From DASVTR01 sp033855775 (lineage in GTDB: Bacteria; Acidobacteriota; Blastocatellia; Pyrinomonadales; Pyrinomonadaceae), in NCBI GenBank assembly GCA_033855775.1, contig JAWVFT010000069.1, positions 1-49,591 of the forward strand: 49,591 bases of DNA. Direction: 5' to 3'. The notes under the pieces were generated by a model. It was given only the letters and a program-made list of their open reading frames with translations. It was not told the origin of the DNA and did not search any database. Positions 20,801 through 28,200 of this stretch are shown in pieces (positions within the stretch are counted from its first letter, which is position 1; every line of letters starts with the position of its first letter). A program made the position numbers and the translations under genes.

Positions 20801-22261
20801 GTCGCTGGCCGCGCCCGTGACGTTGATGGTGGCGGCGGTCGTGGTCGCGTTGTTGGCGGGCGCGGTGATGCTGACGCTCGGCTGCGTGGTGTCGGGCGGC
20901 GGCGTGATGGAAGCGTTGCCGGTAATCTTGCCGGTGTTGATGTTGAGATAGCTGGCGATAACTTGCCCTGTGACGTTGGGCGATGTGCCGTTGAGATTGA
21001 ATGTGCTGTTGGGACAGCGTATGAGGGCCGTGACTTGACTCGTCCCGTTGAGGTTGCAGCCGCCTGTGGAGATGGCGTTCAGATGCACGTCGCCGGGCAA
21101 GGTGTTGGCGCCGGGAATGATGAAGCCCTGATTGAGATTGAAAGCCTGCCCGATGTTGATGTTGACTTTGCCGGTGGTCTGAATCGAGGCTCCGCCGTTG
21201 AGATTGATGGTGCCGGAGAAATTGTAGGTTCCGGCGACAAAGTTGAGACGACTGGCCGAGTTGACCGTAAAGTTGTTGTAGTTGCCGGGCGGAACATTGA
21301 TGACGAGGTTCGCGGGCGTGACGTTCAAGTCTCTGACCGTCGCCCAATTGCCAATCGAAGCGACATCGTTCGCGGTGTTGATATTGACGGTGCGCGTGCC
21401 AGCGGCGGCAGGCACGGAGGTCGGGATGTCGGTGGGCAGGGGCATGGCGTCGGCGCGCGTGTGTATCTTGCCGGGGAGGACGAGATTGCTGTTGAAGGTA
21501 ATCATGTAGTTCGACGGAGAGACAGCGCCTCCGTCGCTGATTGTGCCGCCATAGCTGGCTCCGCTGTTGAGACGGATTTGCGGAGTGCCGACCGAATACA
21601 AATCGCCCGTCAACTGAAACGGAGAATTGATGGCGTAGCTCTCGCCGCTGAAGACGCGCAGGGAGCCTTCGATGCGACCGGCATTGAGCGTGGGATGATG
21701 AATGGAAACGGCGGCATCCGTGATGGACGCGACTGGCACAGGCTCAGGCGCGAGCGGAGTCGCAAGCGAAGACGAAAGGGCGTCGTAAATATTTCCGGCC
21801 AGCGAATTGCCGTTGAGCGAGGCGGGAGTTTGCGCTTGCGAATTGTCCGGCGCGGGCAGCGCGCTGCGGGTTGCGGGCGCGGATAAAGTCGCGGCCCGCA
21901 GCGTGAGCGTTGGCTGCAAGTAAAGCGTGAAGATTAAGAGCAGGGCGACGGCGCGTTGCCCCGCGCGCGTGTGACGACGCGCGACGCTTTGAGCCAGTCT
22001 GTCAAGACTCCGGCGGACAAGCGAGACGGCGAGCAAGGCGCGGCGCGTGGAGCGTCGAAGCGCGCGCGGCGCGGCGGCTAAAAGAGCTTTGAAGGCGCGG
22101 CTGTCCCGCTTGGGCGCGGAAGTCTGGTTCGTTAAAGGCATGGCGTTGCTGTCAGTTCGTCTCATGAGGTGTATCTCGCCCGGCTCTCTTTGAAATTCAG
22201 GCACGGGAAATTGAGGCACGGCGGCTGGAAGTTCCTGCGGATTGCCGTTTGCTTTCTTCAT
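5876..22261 (-). CDS. Giant secreted RHS/YD-repeat polymorphic toxin protein
   Basis: This 5,461-aa protein is uninterrupted. Residues 1-100 are Arg-rich, followed by a hydrophobic segment (104-121, AVALLLIFTLYLQPTLTL) that looks like a signal or anchor sequence. After a beta-rich N-terminal domain come nine Ig-like repeats (about 450-1310), an Ig/Big_5-type domain and ZU5-like stretches, an LVIVD-like propeller (about 2700-3100), a DUF6531-type RHS opening domain (ESGNLALTHPDIPE, about 3360), several dozen YD repeats, and the RHS core (ending DPSGH, about 5120). The C-terminus has a hydrophobic stretch, a pre-toxin TG-like segment (YTPVGGAYRTFTASDPVT) and a ParB-like toxin domain. RHS repeats form a hollow cage around the toxin. 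The ATG has GGAGG at 6 nt and overlaps the previous stop. Confidence 0.92.
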   Translation of the reverse strand: MKKANGNPQELPAAVPQFPVPEFQREPGEIHLMRRTDSNAMPLTNQTSAPKRDSRAFKALLAAAPRALRRSTRRALLAVSLVRRSLDRLAQSVARRHTRAGQRAVALLLIFTLYLQPTLTLRAATLSAPATRSALPAPDNSQAQTPASLNGNSLAGNIYDALSSSLATPLAPEPVPVASITDAAVSIHHPTLNAGRIEGSLRVFSGESYAINSPFQLTGDLYSVGTPQIRLNSGASYGGTISDGGAVSPSNYMITFNSNLVLPGKIHTRADAMPLPTDIPTSVPAAAGTRTVNINTANDVASIGNWATVRDLNVTPANLVINVPPGNYNNFTVNSASRLNFVAGTYNFSGTINLNGGASIQTTGKVNINIGQAFNLNQGFIIPGANTLPGDVHLNAISTGGCNLNGTSQVTALIRCPNSTFNLNGTSPNVTGQVIASYLNINTGKITGNASITPPPDTTQPSVSITAPANNATTTAATINVTGAASDPGQYPSGIAQVTVNNAQATYNATAGTWTINNVALNIGANTITARAVDVAGNFSTQSINITRQQPPDTVAPALSISAPANNSTTANATINVSGTVSDTGQYASGVSQVTVNGTAATLNAAAGTWNLDNFPLNVGSNQLNVRAVDVAGNEKLQSVTVTRENPVDTTAPTLSITSPADATTTQDAAVTVSGTVSDTGQYASGVAQVMVNDNPATLQPSNGSWTISNVALSVGVNTITVKATDHAGNLTTRSLTITRQPPPDTIAPTLVITSPADNTTTQDVSIELSGTVSDAEQYASGVAQVTGNGAAATLDMTAGTWRITSVALNVGSNTINVRATDNAGNATTLSVHVTRQPPADTTAPSLSITSPADGSTTQAETTNISGTTSDPGDYASGVAQITVNGNAATLDAASGSWSLDGLQLNVGSNSFTARAVDHAGNATTKSINITREPPPDTVAPALSINAPADGSTTQEETVAVSGTAYDPGQYASGVAQVTVNGTATAFNAQAGTWTLNSLALNIGANPINVRAVDTAGNATTHSITVNRIPPPDTLAPTVNIASPLNNFVSPDASITVTGTAADDGPYATGVKRVVVNGQPASYDASTHIWTANDVQLEEGVNTINVFAEDNAPTLNRGEASINVTRHTPDTAAPTVVITSPLSSLDTYDATVSVTGTAVDEGLNATGIQHVTVNGRDASYNSNTHEWSIAGLPLAYGDNDILVVATDGATAPNRGQANVHVTRVRIPAPTLNLTNPQNGAVIASTTVTVAGSISSLSTEPLTVAINGESVPVSGGQFAKAIALAEGSNTITVVVTDALGQQTQSSLSVIRDLTAPSVSFVNVPASVQPGGTYQITVDATDNIGVADVELRMNGQHVATATAAPYQFSLSIPATYAAGNLLSLSAVARDLSNTTAVATAQTRTSGPGGISGYVFDDSTGYVLQSAKALLGSSESAETDETGAFNLVSSSPTGVARLTKDGYTPVERTYSVSIGEGTALFDARLTPLDAQANQIGVGGGTAHGDSGRLQVSFNAGAFNEQTDVRVTSVSPQGLLNLLPYGWSPVPGAVVDVRSANAQATTMALQSTAHLSITQVPNLSTATPLVLARYDEATHGWVALNINLFAGASGALTADLPKMGQYAFLVADTGATAPPPATANQPLTAGQPADSAALDSAQATAVATPRTAVYSAQARSTVSFVAGALNQLPSGVSIEATFGETYNLLAGNDSLLVDRPSQDFVLYSYPAASVEQPNRLAAFFVAKPTRTDFNLTDLLGANVHVEIRSGRQAKLGVLIDNHGGDLRASDGSQLTIPANSVQTPQSIFFNDVQPEMANVRLPEGYEVVAAFDVDLTSATLSNGATISVPGINGDLSRIVVARLMTVSGQRSPKVVARATQSGGLLVSTTSAPTVPAGVSLGGITTSGRYVFIRIPQAFGYLKGVVSDSSTNGPAATVRVAGNQTPFIDVTGASGQFLIIGSAGTDAAGANQLGAAALTTDATGRTNAALAAQDAVTSANISLAAVPLQVESVTPAPNAQNMIATTAITVSFNKPVAAATITGSNFALTTSNGNPVLGAITVLAGNRVAVFTPAATLAGSTSYRINVTQAVRDIYGKPLAAAYTSTFTTANVVRVDDRLKPEQIKINYPDQAGMSKILIPAQSVPSGSSIVAINNGNGSTISAVAGTAAIEILIPAQVGDEIVLIIRQPDGTEYRVAQAAYRRADGFVSVSSNGGTITSDDGQLLISVPAGAITGQANIKLSPRVEADIQIPREGEMDPSNVPFAGGIRMDVSGQFSNQKELHLELPAPPGAVAGQPLVFMKPAKLNEGGQERDVWEVVTSGKVEDGKLKTMSPPFYGVTIASNLGPYDFFSFMPYHVRAVTGIVTERAPGNQAPKPLANVVCVVSAGGSIPSVIARTAANGRFGLIDYALGSAASVDVKATDILNRTKIATATPYLNINPITEHGLMGLSTMFAAVEFPSSDGLPETLPALLRMEGRMLDLEDGQPDTLQAVGRVLVNSHLEIKTTATPDVQQITGQLLVGGSLVKQLVWTRSGQTPGEYVTDLRIDAEGSYSVVVTTHTLSNIETTKATKTFGFVAQRNPNIRSRQEGPPRVLSVTPANLAQAVSTGSRVHLEFNEPVKNLVPGQTIYVTDVATGQHIGGTITSGGLPIGPNSDDISNIDLQPSPSLEGNKQFAVEVTTDVKDLDDTGLDQEYTSPEDTSHQPFRSTFTTFSPLVLTDPPPTTDSYRVAMTEDLAITVTPDMGSGSIMHIWNTADPQTPKFVKNQFVPNYAVAYDIAEIEHDEDMIKVERPTRQSYKTIAVVASYSPRDTARPINLFIYSLDVPEFPRMIGVVSLNISESLPAYPSYIKILHKRAYIGNSGRGGVAVVDLQEAATKFAADPQFSWFRATLPNGGYDQEALKQRAPYGHSVNEASPVYSISLMDQEVAAAGGGGALKAPVGYVTSNKPQLISFDFSPNLYDNRTAFYDGDNSGYDDRVLAVKDLAPAGIAQDVRAVPSINLSGHATDMAVLLGSDRLWIFDVTDPRDPHQYPSRSFADMGLGVDFARRMDVEDTLCYVMFTDRVAVIDFSDPARPFLSATITGIGSGLRWLSVKDGFVYTLDPTGSTVTANLRVSVGSTAAIVYVHGKSLSDPESKCTNPVLLSRDNNMVQDAETIFKVYGHDAPRTAKVIYRKEIRSGDQTIVEKLAEVQATIKTGGPSSIVEGRAPWRNTAPINRAALYTAELVIDEGQPTEFRARHVEVPFSYLIDQYKDEWGIPQSGGAGYLPYLLGGDAIVHLMIKDQNGAFQNIELRPDANNSIGGDTGFRGYGFHNEKVPRYLPGLNNIPAGRYFFRLTAALNDSTSIVENAEGFVTIGETRKDVRLPGSTVAGDVELESGNLALTHPDIPEIKNRGLSLSFTRYYNSADTSSFNPLGYAWRHNYQVLLVHDASGLAVNPGDVAGPHYMLIGGEGSGQQFKEAEVDSGAEAHAHAPYQGILHKNSDGTFDYFTRNRIKYHFNQLVEGDSTILFNLGYMGNLSYIEEPNGNRITLSYDGDGRLFTVADSAGRKLQFTYAQALTPMIGTVDMGAVNGQITNCNDRRFMRSLRQRFLQADIGVAWHITNIKGPGGLEVNYEYDGNGNLQRVRRSGVDQISESTNESIWEYAYNPTEGATTVNPNLNHLITKAKSPNSVVIPSSVTNYEYELSQSERPIKTVSRAENVSYGYAFTYTNGRITEATVTDPRDNPTRYQFVNHDPQGTADPSLLAKTVTIMAPRSAQSVVTFDGYGHHLSEADPEGLTVSYRYENGNAVERTTSGGVLTQRTTATYDPVFNKLTSFTDANRKTIGYTVNNRNGNVTEIRLPTGRSVTMDYNPNSDLLRMTDQYGFATSFKDYDAYGNPQTITRQTSGDESVVKHQTFDERSRLKSVSDDLGPSEAYAYDALDRMIRQTITDPTTFHDSMNVSMTYLPEGQLKSMTQAGGTQQMTVVNDYDGLGRMKETKETPSDAGEFIRPFVYDRNSNLTEETDRRGVKRTRVYDALNFPTSETLSGPNGATLNTMSAPEVDKVGNPKRVVNLYGQEIRLDYDGLHRLSVRHLPGGTYKEEFGYDDIGNITSTKDRNGRETAIVYDAINRRKELRDPAGRVTTWSYDDAQRMVTMQQALQGLLEITKEDALGRLLLRETRFGSTVYKTTIAYDGRTVTTKDARDTVSVRELSAFNETGRLTINGASPAYVVEMRYGAMGGLAKSKDALNRETVYTLDGLNHATGVSYPGGFSEQFTYDGEGLMLSHKDRRGVESTMTYDNLQRELTTRVKDGQQTINVSTITYNDAQHTETRTDANNHATVFDFDPLHRVQTLTNADNKSKSFVYDGMDLRRESDFQSRFTDYEYDEVGRLRLVKDRKSQITNIVNSDNGGYTKQITDRRGNLRVESYDPLGRLTSVTDGGELLSRFEYDGNSNRTLMADGLNNPTTYTYDALNRVKTINHANTQTETFTYDSVGNARTYNDGRGADVRMDYDELNHPRSRTDGEGNPTATRYDGEGLLLEKTDPKGAAYKTLYEYNALGSLKKITDAKSGIWEFTYDDAQNLKAVKDALNHTVAYDYDALNRVRQTTQPQNLITTYGYDADGNRNSITDPKSQQTTIVHDELDRPQSLSYSNTSGAAGPLGYTFGYDPESNLTSVEERLDASTKRAYARSYDARDRLKTTTDPFNRTVTYGYDAANNLTSLKDSQQKQTSYSYDAHNRLQTVTMPNGSATYTWHADGLLQSVDYGSDMRREYAYDNADRLTQVTNTIGSGAQAQTQQFVYTYDANSNRETETKKLNGQAARTNAYAYDLLDRLTNASYAAPGQPRPANPAAGQTASYTDSSTHITGFGYDAAGNRLTATAQDRVKTVTLSTSEQGVTTESSQTTDSPLSTSTSQFDALNRLTNLTTGSDQYVYSYDNNGNLSSVKQNGQPAVSYEHDCRDQLRRIVNGAGQETASYDYDFERHRLSKKVGANLTEYVYGAGQVVNEYGANNQFLNRYVMGAGEIIRSEFGGEGERYNFTDALGSVTALAQRGSTSSLTASYEYDAWGAAMGSSGSSVNAIGYTGQRVDSESGLMPLGNGERYYAPNMGNFIQQDSLAGGVDEPASLNRYAYAQGNPNSFTDPSGHIPILIPFLIALAIGVAISSYEQNSEIRAGTRRPQDYSLSEALVNYTPVGGAYRTFTASDPVTLEQLSVKRWVFEATMLAMDFAPALEALQPLARLGRIGRSTAEVIEEGSHLANTTRRALTTTAEIVSKEKGALTALEEATHLRSGVSKAEQAAEEVIEASRSGRRVEDFMEAARQRIAETRARYGFNEATDNIVGMSRKAEGEAANLAEEASALERANPEDIRFSQDTANPIFSDGRNINDTIAELKARPGLAEEITPIKVFEQNGNLWSLDNRRLLAYQSAGIKEIPITRVSLSDPKIFKEYLKKFKPIEGGRKIVVVPKAGKAEARRLLRQYGKYSKD
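5879..6247 (-). other. C-terminal ParB/sulfiredoxin-like toxin domain of the RHS protein
   Basis: The last 123 residues follow the pattern of the ParB/Srx fold: an N-terminal 'NPEDIRFSQ', then 'FSDGRNINDTIAEL', 'ITPIKVFEQNGNLWSLDNRR' and 'SAGIKEIPITRV'. The DNRRLLA segment corresponds in position to the GxRR / GxHR nucleotide-binding box of ParB and sulfiredoxin relatives. ParB-like domains are known as C-terminal toxins of polymorphic toxin proteins. Activity here (nuclease or nucleotide-dependent modification) is not determinable from sequence alone. A hand count gives about 49% G+C for 5941-6180 against about 59% for 9001-9240, consistent with a separately acquired C-terminal cassette. Confidence 0.6.
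6902..7096 (-). other. RHS core (repeat-associated core domain) of the giant protein
   Basis: The segment runs from GYTGQRVDSESGL through ERYYAPNMGNFIQQDSLAGG to NRYAYAQGNPNSFTDPSGH, the conserved end of the RHS cage. The second DPxG is intact. The first, usually DPxG or DPLG, reads DSLAG, keeping the Asp and losing the Pro. A strongly hydrophobic stretch (IPILIPFLIALAIGVAIS) follows at once, and everything C-terminal to it is the variable toxin part. Confidence 0.8.
7100..11697 (-). repeat. YD-repeat array encoding the RHS cage
   Basis: About 4.6 kb encode successive 20-25-residue repeats of the type 'YDxxGNLTxxxDxxG-R-xxYxYD'. Examples are YEYDGNGNLQRV, YDAANNLTSLKDS and YSYDANSNRETETKK-like units. 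The repeats are diverged at DNA level. Reduced stop-codon frequency makes long open frames on the opposite strand, which are not genes. Confidence 0.85.
18330..20905 (-). repeat. Nine tandem Ig-like domain repeats (about 290 bp each)
   Basis: Eight close copies and one diverged copy follow one another, beginning near 20900, 20610, 20320, 20035, 19745, 19455, 19170, 18875 and 18585. Each encodes about 96 residues with the frame 'PPPDTxAPxLxITSPADxxTT', 'VSGTVSDxGQYASGVAQVTVNG' and 'LNVGxNxIxVRAxDxAGN'. The copies with the same wording at protein and DNA level suggest recent expansion or gene conversion. They likely form a stalk. Confidence 0.85.
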
Positions 22262-22272
22262 CGCTGTCCTCC
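22258..22272 (-). promoter_or_regulatory. ATGA overlap with internal Shine-Dalgarno for the RHS gene
   Basis: The stop of the upstream giant gene (TGA, 22258-22260) shares ATGA with the RHS start codon (ATG at 22261). GGAGG (22268-22272) lies 6 nt before the ATG, inside the Gly-Gly codons at the end of the first protein. This is the classical arrangement for translational coupling and decides the RHS start. Confidence 0.85.
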
Positions 22273-25200
22273 GGCTCCGTTAGAGAGCAAGCGTTCGGCG
22301 GCGCGCGCGGGCCATGAGAGGCCACCGATGACGCGCAAGCTTTGACTGACGGGCGGCGGCAGAAGCGGCGGGCTCGGCGCCACAACGCGACCGGAGACGG
22401 GCGGCGCTTCAGTCTTCTTCCGGCTCTGTTGCTGGCTGGCGCGATTTGCGCCTGGCGCAGAGCCTTTGGGCGATGAGCCTTCGCGCATCGAGCGTCGCTC
22501 GCCGATGGCAATCTCGACGGTCGTCGTCTGCTTGAGCGTGTCGGTGACGGTCAAGAGCAGCGGGCCGGGAACGGCTGTGGCCTGGATGTTGATGGAGAGC
22601 GTGATGCGCGTCGCGGAGGTCGAGACGACGTTGACGGTCACGTCCGGTTGATTGGAACTAACGGTCGCGCCCGCCAGCCCGTAACCGGCCAGCAAGATTT
22701 GCGTGGCTCCGTCTTCCCTGTGCGCGACGGTCGGTTGAACGCGCGTCACTTCGGGAGCATCGTGGCCGAAGAAGTCAGCCTCGATTTTGTCACGCGTGTG
22801 CGCCGTGTTGGAGATGCGAATTTCGTCAAGGATGCCGGGAAATTCTTCCGGCCCGCCGGCGCCCGCGCTGTCCGCATCGAAGCATCCGAACTCAAGCGGC
22901 TGGCCCAGATTGCGCATCAGGGAGAAATCCTTTGGAGCTTGAGCAATCGCCCGCCCGCGCCCGTCAACGTAGAGGAACAACAGATTCGCTCCACGGTCCA
23001 AGACCATAGCAACAGAGTGCCACTGGTTATCGGTCAGCGCCCCTGCATCGTCGAGCGTCTCGGCCTCCCACAGCGCGCCGTTGGTGTCGTAGATTTCGGC
23101 GCGCAGAGAGCCTTTGGCCGTCAGCTTCAACGTGTAGTCGGTGTTCTGGCCGCTGCCCGTCTCTTTGCCGACGAGCACGTAGTCGCGTTCGAGCGCGCCG
23201 CTCTTGACCCATCCTTCGACGGTGAAGTTGGAAGCGTTGAACGAGAGAGCGTTGTTGCTCGCGTCGGCTGTGGCTCTTGTCAGCTTGCGCCCGCCGCCGA
23301 AGCGGCCCGCATCGACGCGCGAGGCTTGAGCGGTCGAAAGGTTGATGGCGTTCTCGCTTGAGTCGAGCAGATGCGCCGCGCCTTCCTCGCGCTCGTCCAT
23401 GTGCCAGAGTCCAACCGTATCCGCCTCAAGCGCAAACTCGCCCGGCTCGACGACGCGAATCCAGACCGAAGCATCCTCGTAGCCAGTCTTTGACAAGACC
23501 AGTTCGGCCATGCCCAAGGGCGTTGCCGGAGCCACGGCCAGTGCTAGATGAGCCTCAGTGTCGGAGCTATCCTGAACGCGCGCGTTGATGCCCGCGAGCG
23601 TTTGCCCGTCGCGCACGACACGCGCCCGCACGCCGCTCAGGTTCGAGCCTTCGACGGCGATGTTGATGACCAGCGCTTCACGCGCAGTCTTGTCGCGCGG
23701 CAGGAGGCCGGGCGTAATCGCGTTGACGGTTATCAACGGCTGTGTGATGACGGGCGGCGCGGTGTCTGTAATCTTCGTGTCCGGCGCGGCGGTCGCGACG
23801 GTGGCTGCGAAGCCACCCGTGTGTGTTCCGAGCCATGTGTCCTGCACCTGAGCCGCCGTGCGCGCAAAGTTCAAAACACGAACTTCGTCAAGCGCTCCCG
23901 GAAACTCTTCGTTGCCGCCGAACGTTGCTTCGTCGTAAATCGCATACTTGCCGATGCGGAATTGCTGCCCGCTGTTATAGAGCGCGCCGAAGCCCGCGGG
24001 CATCGTCGCCGATGCGCGCTCCACTCCGTCGGCATAGAGCGACATCTTGTTGTTAGTCCGGTCAACGGTCATCACGATGTAATGCCATTGCCCGTCGTTG
24101 ATGTTTATCTGCCAGTTGCCTGTCGCCGCATCATAGAGACGACCCGGCATCTCGGCCTTCCACTGTCGTTGCGACGTGTCGTAAGCCAGGGCGCGCAAGC
24201 CGCCCGACGGCGTTAGCCGGATGGCATATTCCGGCGGGCCGTAGTAGCCGCCGAAGAAGTCTTCCTTGCCGAAGATGGTGTAGGTGCGACCGAGCGGGTC
24301 GGTCTTCACCCAACCCTCGACCGTGAAGCTGGAAGAGCCTAGATAGAGCGCGGCGCTGGTGTCGGCCAGAACGTTGGTCTTGATTCTGCCGCCGCCGAAG
24401 CGGCCCGCCTGCGCCTGCGAGTTGACGCTGGCCGTGCCGCCGACGACGTTCGGAAGCGCGTCGCCTGAGCCGTTGACGTGAACGCCGCCGTTGCCCGCTT
24501 CGTCCAGATGCCAGAGGAGCAACGTCTCCGAGTTGCTGCTCGCGTCGTTGACGAAGGGCTGCTGGTCAACGATGGTGAGCGACGGATTGAAGACTTGCCC
24601 GCGCGTGTCCGTGACGGCGAAATGCAAGTCGCCGACGGGGACGCCCTGCGGGACGCTGAGCAGGCAGTTGAGTTGCGTTGAAGTGGAAGAGACGACCGTG
24701 ACCGAAACGGCGGGCTGGTCGGTCGTGACGGTCGCGCCCATTAAGCCGTAGCCCGTGAAGGTCAGAGCCACGCTCGTCGAGCCTCGCTGGACGCTCGTCG
24801 GCTGCGTCAGTGAGATGTGCGCGGTGTCTGTGCCCAAGGCATCTGCGAGAACCTGCGCGGGCGTATGAGCCGAAGATGAAATCCTGACCTCATCAATGAT
24901 GCCCGGAAATTCTTCGTTGCCGCCGAAGGTTGCTTCGTCGTAAATCGCATACTTGCCGATGCGGAACTGCTGCCCGCTGTTGTACATAGCGCCGAAGCCC
25001 GCGGGCATCGTGGACGACGCTCGCTCAATGCCGTCAACGTAGAGCGACAGCTTGTTGCTCGCGCGGTCAACGACCATCGCCGCGTGGTGCCACTGGTTGT
25101 CGTCAAGCATCATCTGCCAGCGACCCGTCGCGGGGTCGTAGACGCGGCCCGCCACTTCAGCCTTCCACTGGCGTTGAGACGTGTCGTAAGCCAGAGCGCG

Positions 25201-28200
25201 GATGCCGCCCGACGGCGTGATGCGGATGGCATATTCCGGCGGGCCGTAGTAGCCGCCGAAGAAGTCTTCCTTGCCGACCAGCGTGTAGGTGCGACCGAGC
25301 ACACCGGTCTTGAACCAGCATTCGGCGGTGTAACTGGCTGTGCCGAAGTAGAGCGCGCCGTAATCGAAATCGGCGATGACGAGGGGCTTGCTGCGACCGC
25401 CGCCAAGATGTCCCGGTTGAGCGAGCGATTGATTGCTGGCCGTGCCGTGGATGCCGAGCGGGCCTGAGTCGAGAGCGCGGATGGCTCCGTTGCCCGTTTC
25501 GTTCAAATGCCAGAGCAGCCGCGTGTCCGTGTTGGTGGCGAACTCGGATTGCTCGAAGAGGCGCACGTCAACCGAGGCGGCGGGCAGGTTCGGCTTCGTG
25601 AGCACGAGTTGAGCCGTGCCTGTCGCCACGCTGCCGTCGATTGAGAGACGCACCTGCGCCTGCGAGAAGGAGCTTGACTCGACCGTCGCCGTCGCGTTGA
25701 GCGGTTGGCCGTTGCGCTTCAGGCTCGCCGTCACGTTGTCGAGGCCGAAGCCGTTGAGCGTGACCAGAGTCGAGAAGGTTTCACCGGTCGCCTTGTTGAG
25801 CGGCGCTTCCTGCGGAGCGTAGGAGTTGACGCGCAGCCCGGGCGTGCCGTTCATGTTGGCGACAATCTGTTCCGCCGTGTGCGCCGACGCGGAGATGCGT
25901 ATATCGTCGAGCACGCCCGGAAATTCTTCGTTGCCGCCGAAGGTTGCTTCGTCGTAGACGGCGTACTTGCCTGCGCGCAACTGCTGGCCGCTGTTGTACA
26001 TCGCCCCGAAGCCCGCGGGCATCGTGGACGACGCTCGCTCAATGCCGTCAACATAAAGCGACAGCTTGTTGTTCGCGCGGTCAACGACCATCGCTGCGTG
26101 ATGCCAAAGGTTATCGTCCAACTCGTAGACTGACGCGGGCATCTCGGCCTTCCATTGACGTTGAGAGGTATCGTAAGCCAGAGCGCGCAAGCCGCCCGAC
26201 GGCATGATGCGGATGGCATATTCCGGCGGGCCGTAATAGCCGCCGAAGAAATCTTCCTTGCCGACCAGCGTGTAGGTGCGGCCCAAGATGCCGGTCTTGA
26301 ACCAGCATTCGACGGTGAAACTCGACGAGTTGAACTGCAAAGCGCCGTTGTCGTTGTCGGAGATGATGACGGGCTTGCTGCGACCGCCGCCGTAGTGGCC
26401 GGGCTGAGCGAGCGATTGATTGCTGGCCGTGCCGTGGATGCCGAGCGGGCCTGTGTCGAAAATGCGGATGGCTCCGTTGCCCGTCTCGTTCAAGTTCCAG
26501 AGCAGGACGGTATCTGTGAAGCCTGCGCTTTCCGATTGGTCGCCGACGCGAACGTCAATCGCCGCGTCCGCCTGTCCCTGTTTGGAGAAGACGAGTTGAC
26601 CGTCGCCGAGCGGAGTTGTGGCGGCAACGTCAACCGAAACGATGGCCTGCCTGTACGTGCTGGAAGTGACGATGACAACCGCGTCAGCCGTCTGCCCGTT
26701 GACCTGCAAGCGCGCCGTCGCGCCGTCTAGGTTGTAGCCGTTGACGGTCAGTTGGTTGACGTATGAAGGCAGCCCCGCGCGCTCGCGCAGAATTTCGCGC
26801 GGGCTGTAGGAGGTGACGCGCATCGGAGAATTGCCGAGCAAGTCGTTGAGGATGCGCTCCGGCGTGTGAGCCGTCGAAGAGATTCTGACTTCATCAATCG
26901 TGCCGGGGAAAGCCTCGCCGCCGCCCGTCGTCTGCGGGTCATACGCAGCATACTTGCCGACGCAGAACGGCTGGCCGCTGTTGTAGAGCGCGCCGAAGCC
27001 CGCTGGCGGCGCGGACGAGGCGCGCTCGATGCCGTCAACGTAGAGCGACAGCTTGTTGCTCGCGCGGTCAACGACCATCACGATGGAGTGCCATTGATTA
27101 TCGTCAACGTGATAAATGTTGGCGGGCATCTCGGCCATCCATTGCCGCTGGCTGTTGTCGTAGACCAGAGCGCGCAGGGTTCCCGTCGGCAGCAACCTGA
27201 CGGCGTACTCCGGCGGGCCGTAATAGCCGCCGTAGAAATCTTCCTTACCGAAGATGGTGTAAGTGCGGCCAACGAGGTCCGTCTTCATCCAGCCTTCGAC
27301 GGTGAAGCTGGAACTGCCCATGTAAAGGTCCGGGATGCTGGTGGACGTGTTGATGACGGCATTGGCGCGGCCTCCGTTGAAGCGGCCCGGCTGTGCCAGC
27401 GAAGAACCGCCGGAGAAGCCGTTGAAGTTAAAGCGTCCGGCGTCAAAGATGGTCGTGCCGCCGTTGGCCGTCTCGTCCATGTGCCAGAGCAACTTGGTGT
27501 CAGGCTCGACTCCGAGAGCGCTGCGCGAGAGGTCTATGACGCGCAGGGCCAGCGTGGCCGAACCCTGACTGGAAGACATGACGAGTTGCGCATCGCCGAG
27601 CGCGGCGTCGGCGGCGACCGTCACACGGACGCGCGCCTGCGTAGCAGAGCTTGAGACGACTTGAGCCGTCAGTTGCGCGGCGGCGGGGCCGTTGATGGTC
27701 GGAGTCGCGCCCGCTAAGTTGTAGCCCGCGAGGTCTATGTCGGAGGTTGTGCCGCGCGCGATATTGGCGGGGCCGGTGTTCGTGATGGACACGCCGAGCG
27801 CGCCTTCCGTGCCGAGATAAGTCTTCTGCACGACGGCGGCGGAGTGTGCCGTCGAAGAGACTCTGACTTCATCAATCGTGCCGGGGAATGGCTCGCCACC
27901 GCCCGTCGTCTGCTGTTCGTAGTAAGCCCAGTGACCGGCGCGGAACGGCTGGCCGCTGTTGTAGAGAACGCCGAAGCCCGCGGGCGGCGCGGACGAGGCT
28001 CGCTCGATGCCGTCAACGTAGACGGACAGGCGATTGCTCGCGCGGTCAACGACCATCGCAACGTAGTGCCATTGGTCATCATCAACGCGATAGCCGCTCG
28101 CGGGCATGTCCGCGAACCATTGCCGCTGGCTGCTGTCGTAAAGCAGGGCGCGCAGGTTTCCGCCCGGCATCAACCTGACGGCGTACTCAGGCGGGCCGTA

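Noticed and set aside
18330..20905. CRISPR-like or satellite repeat array
   Set aside because: The 290-bp repeats are in frame and encode Ig-like domains; there are no spacers of uniform size.
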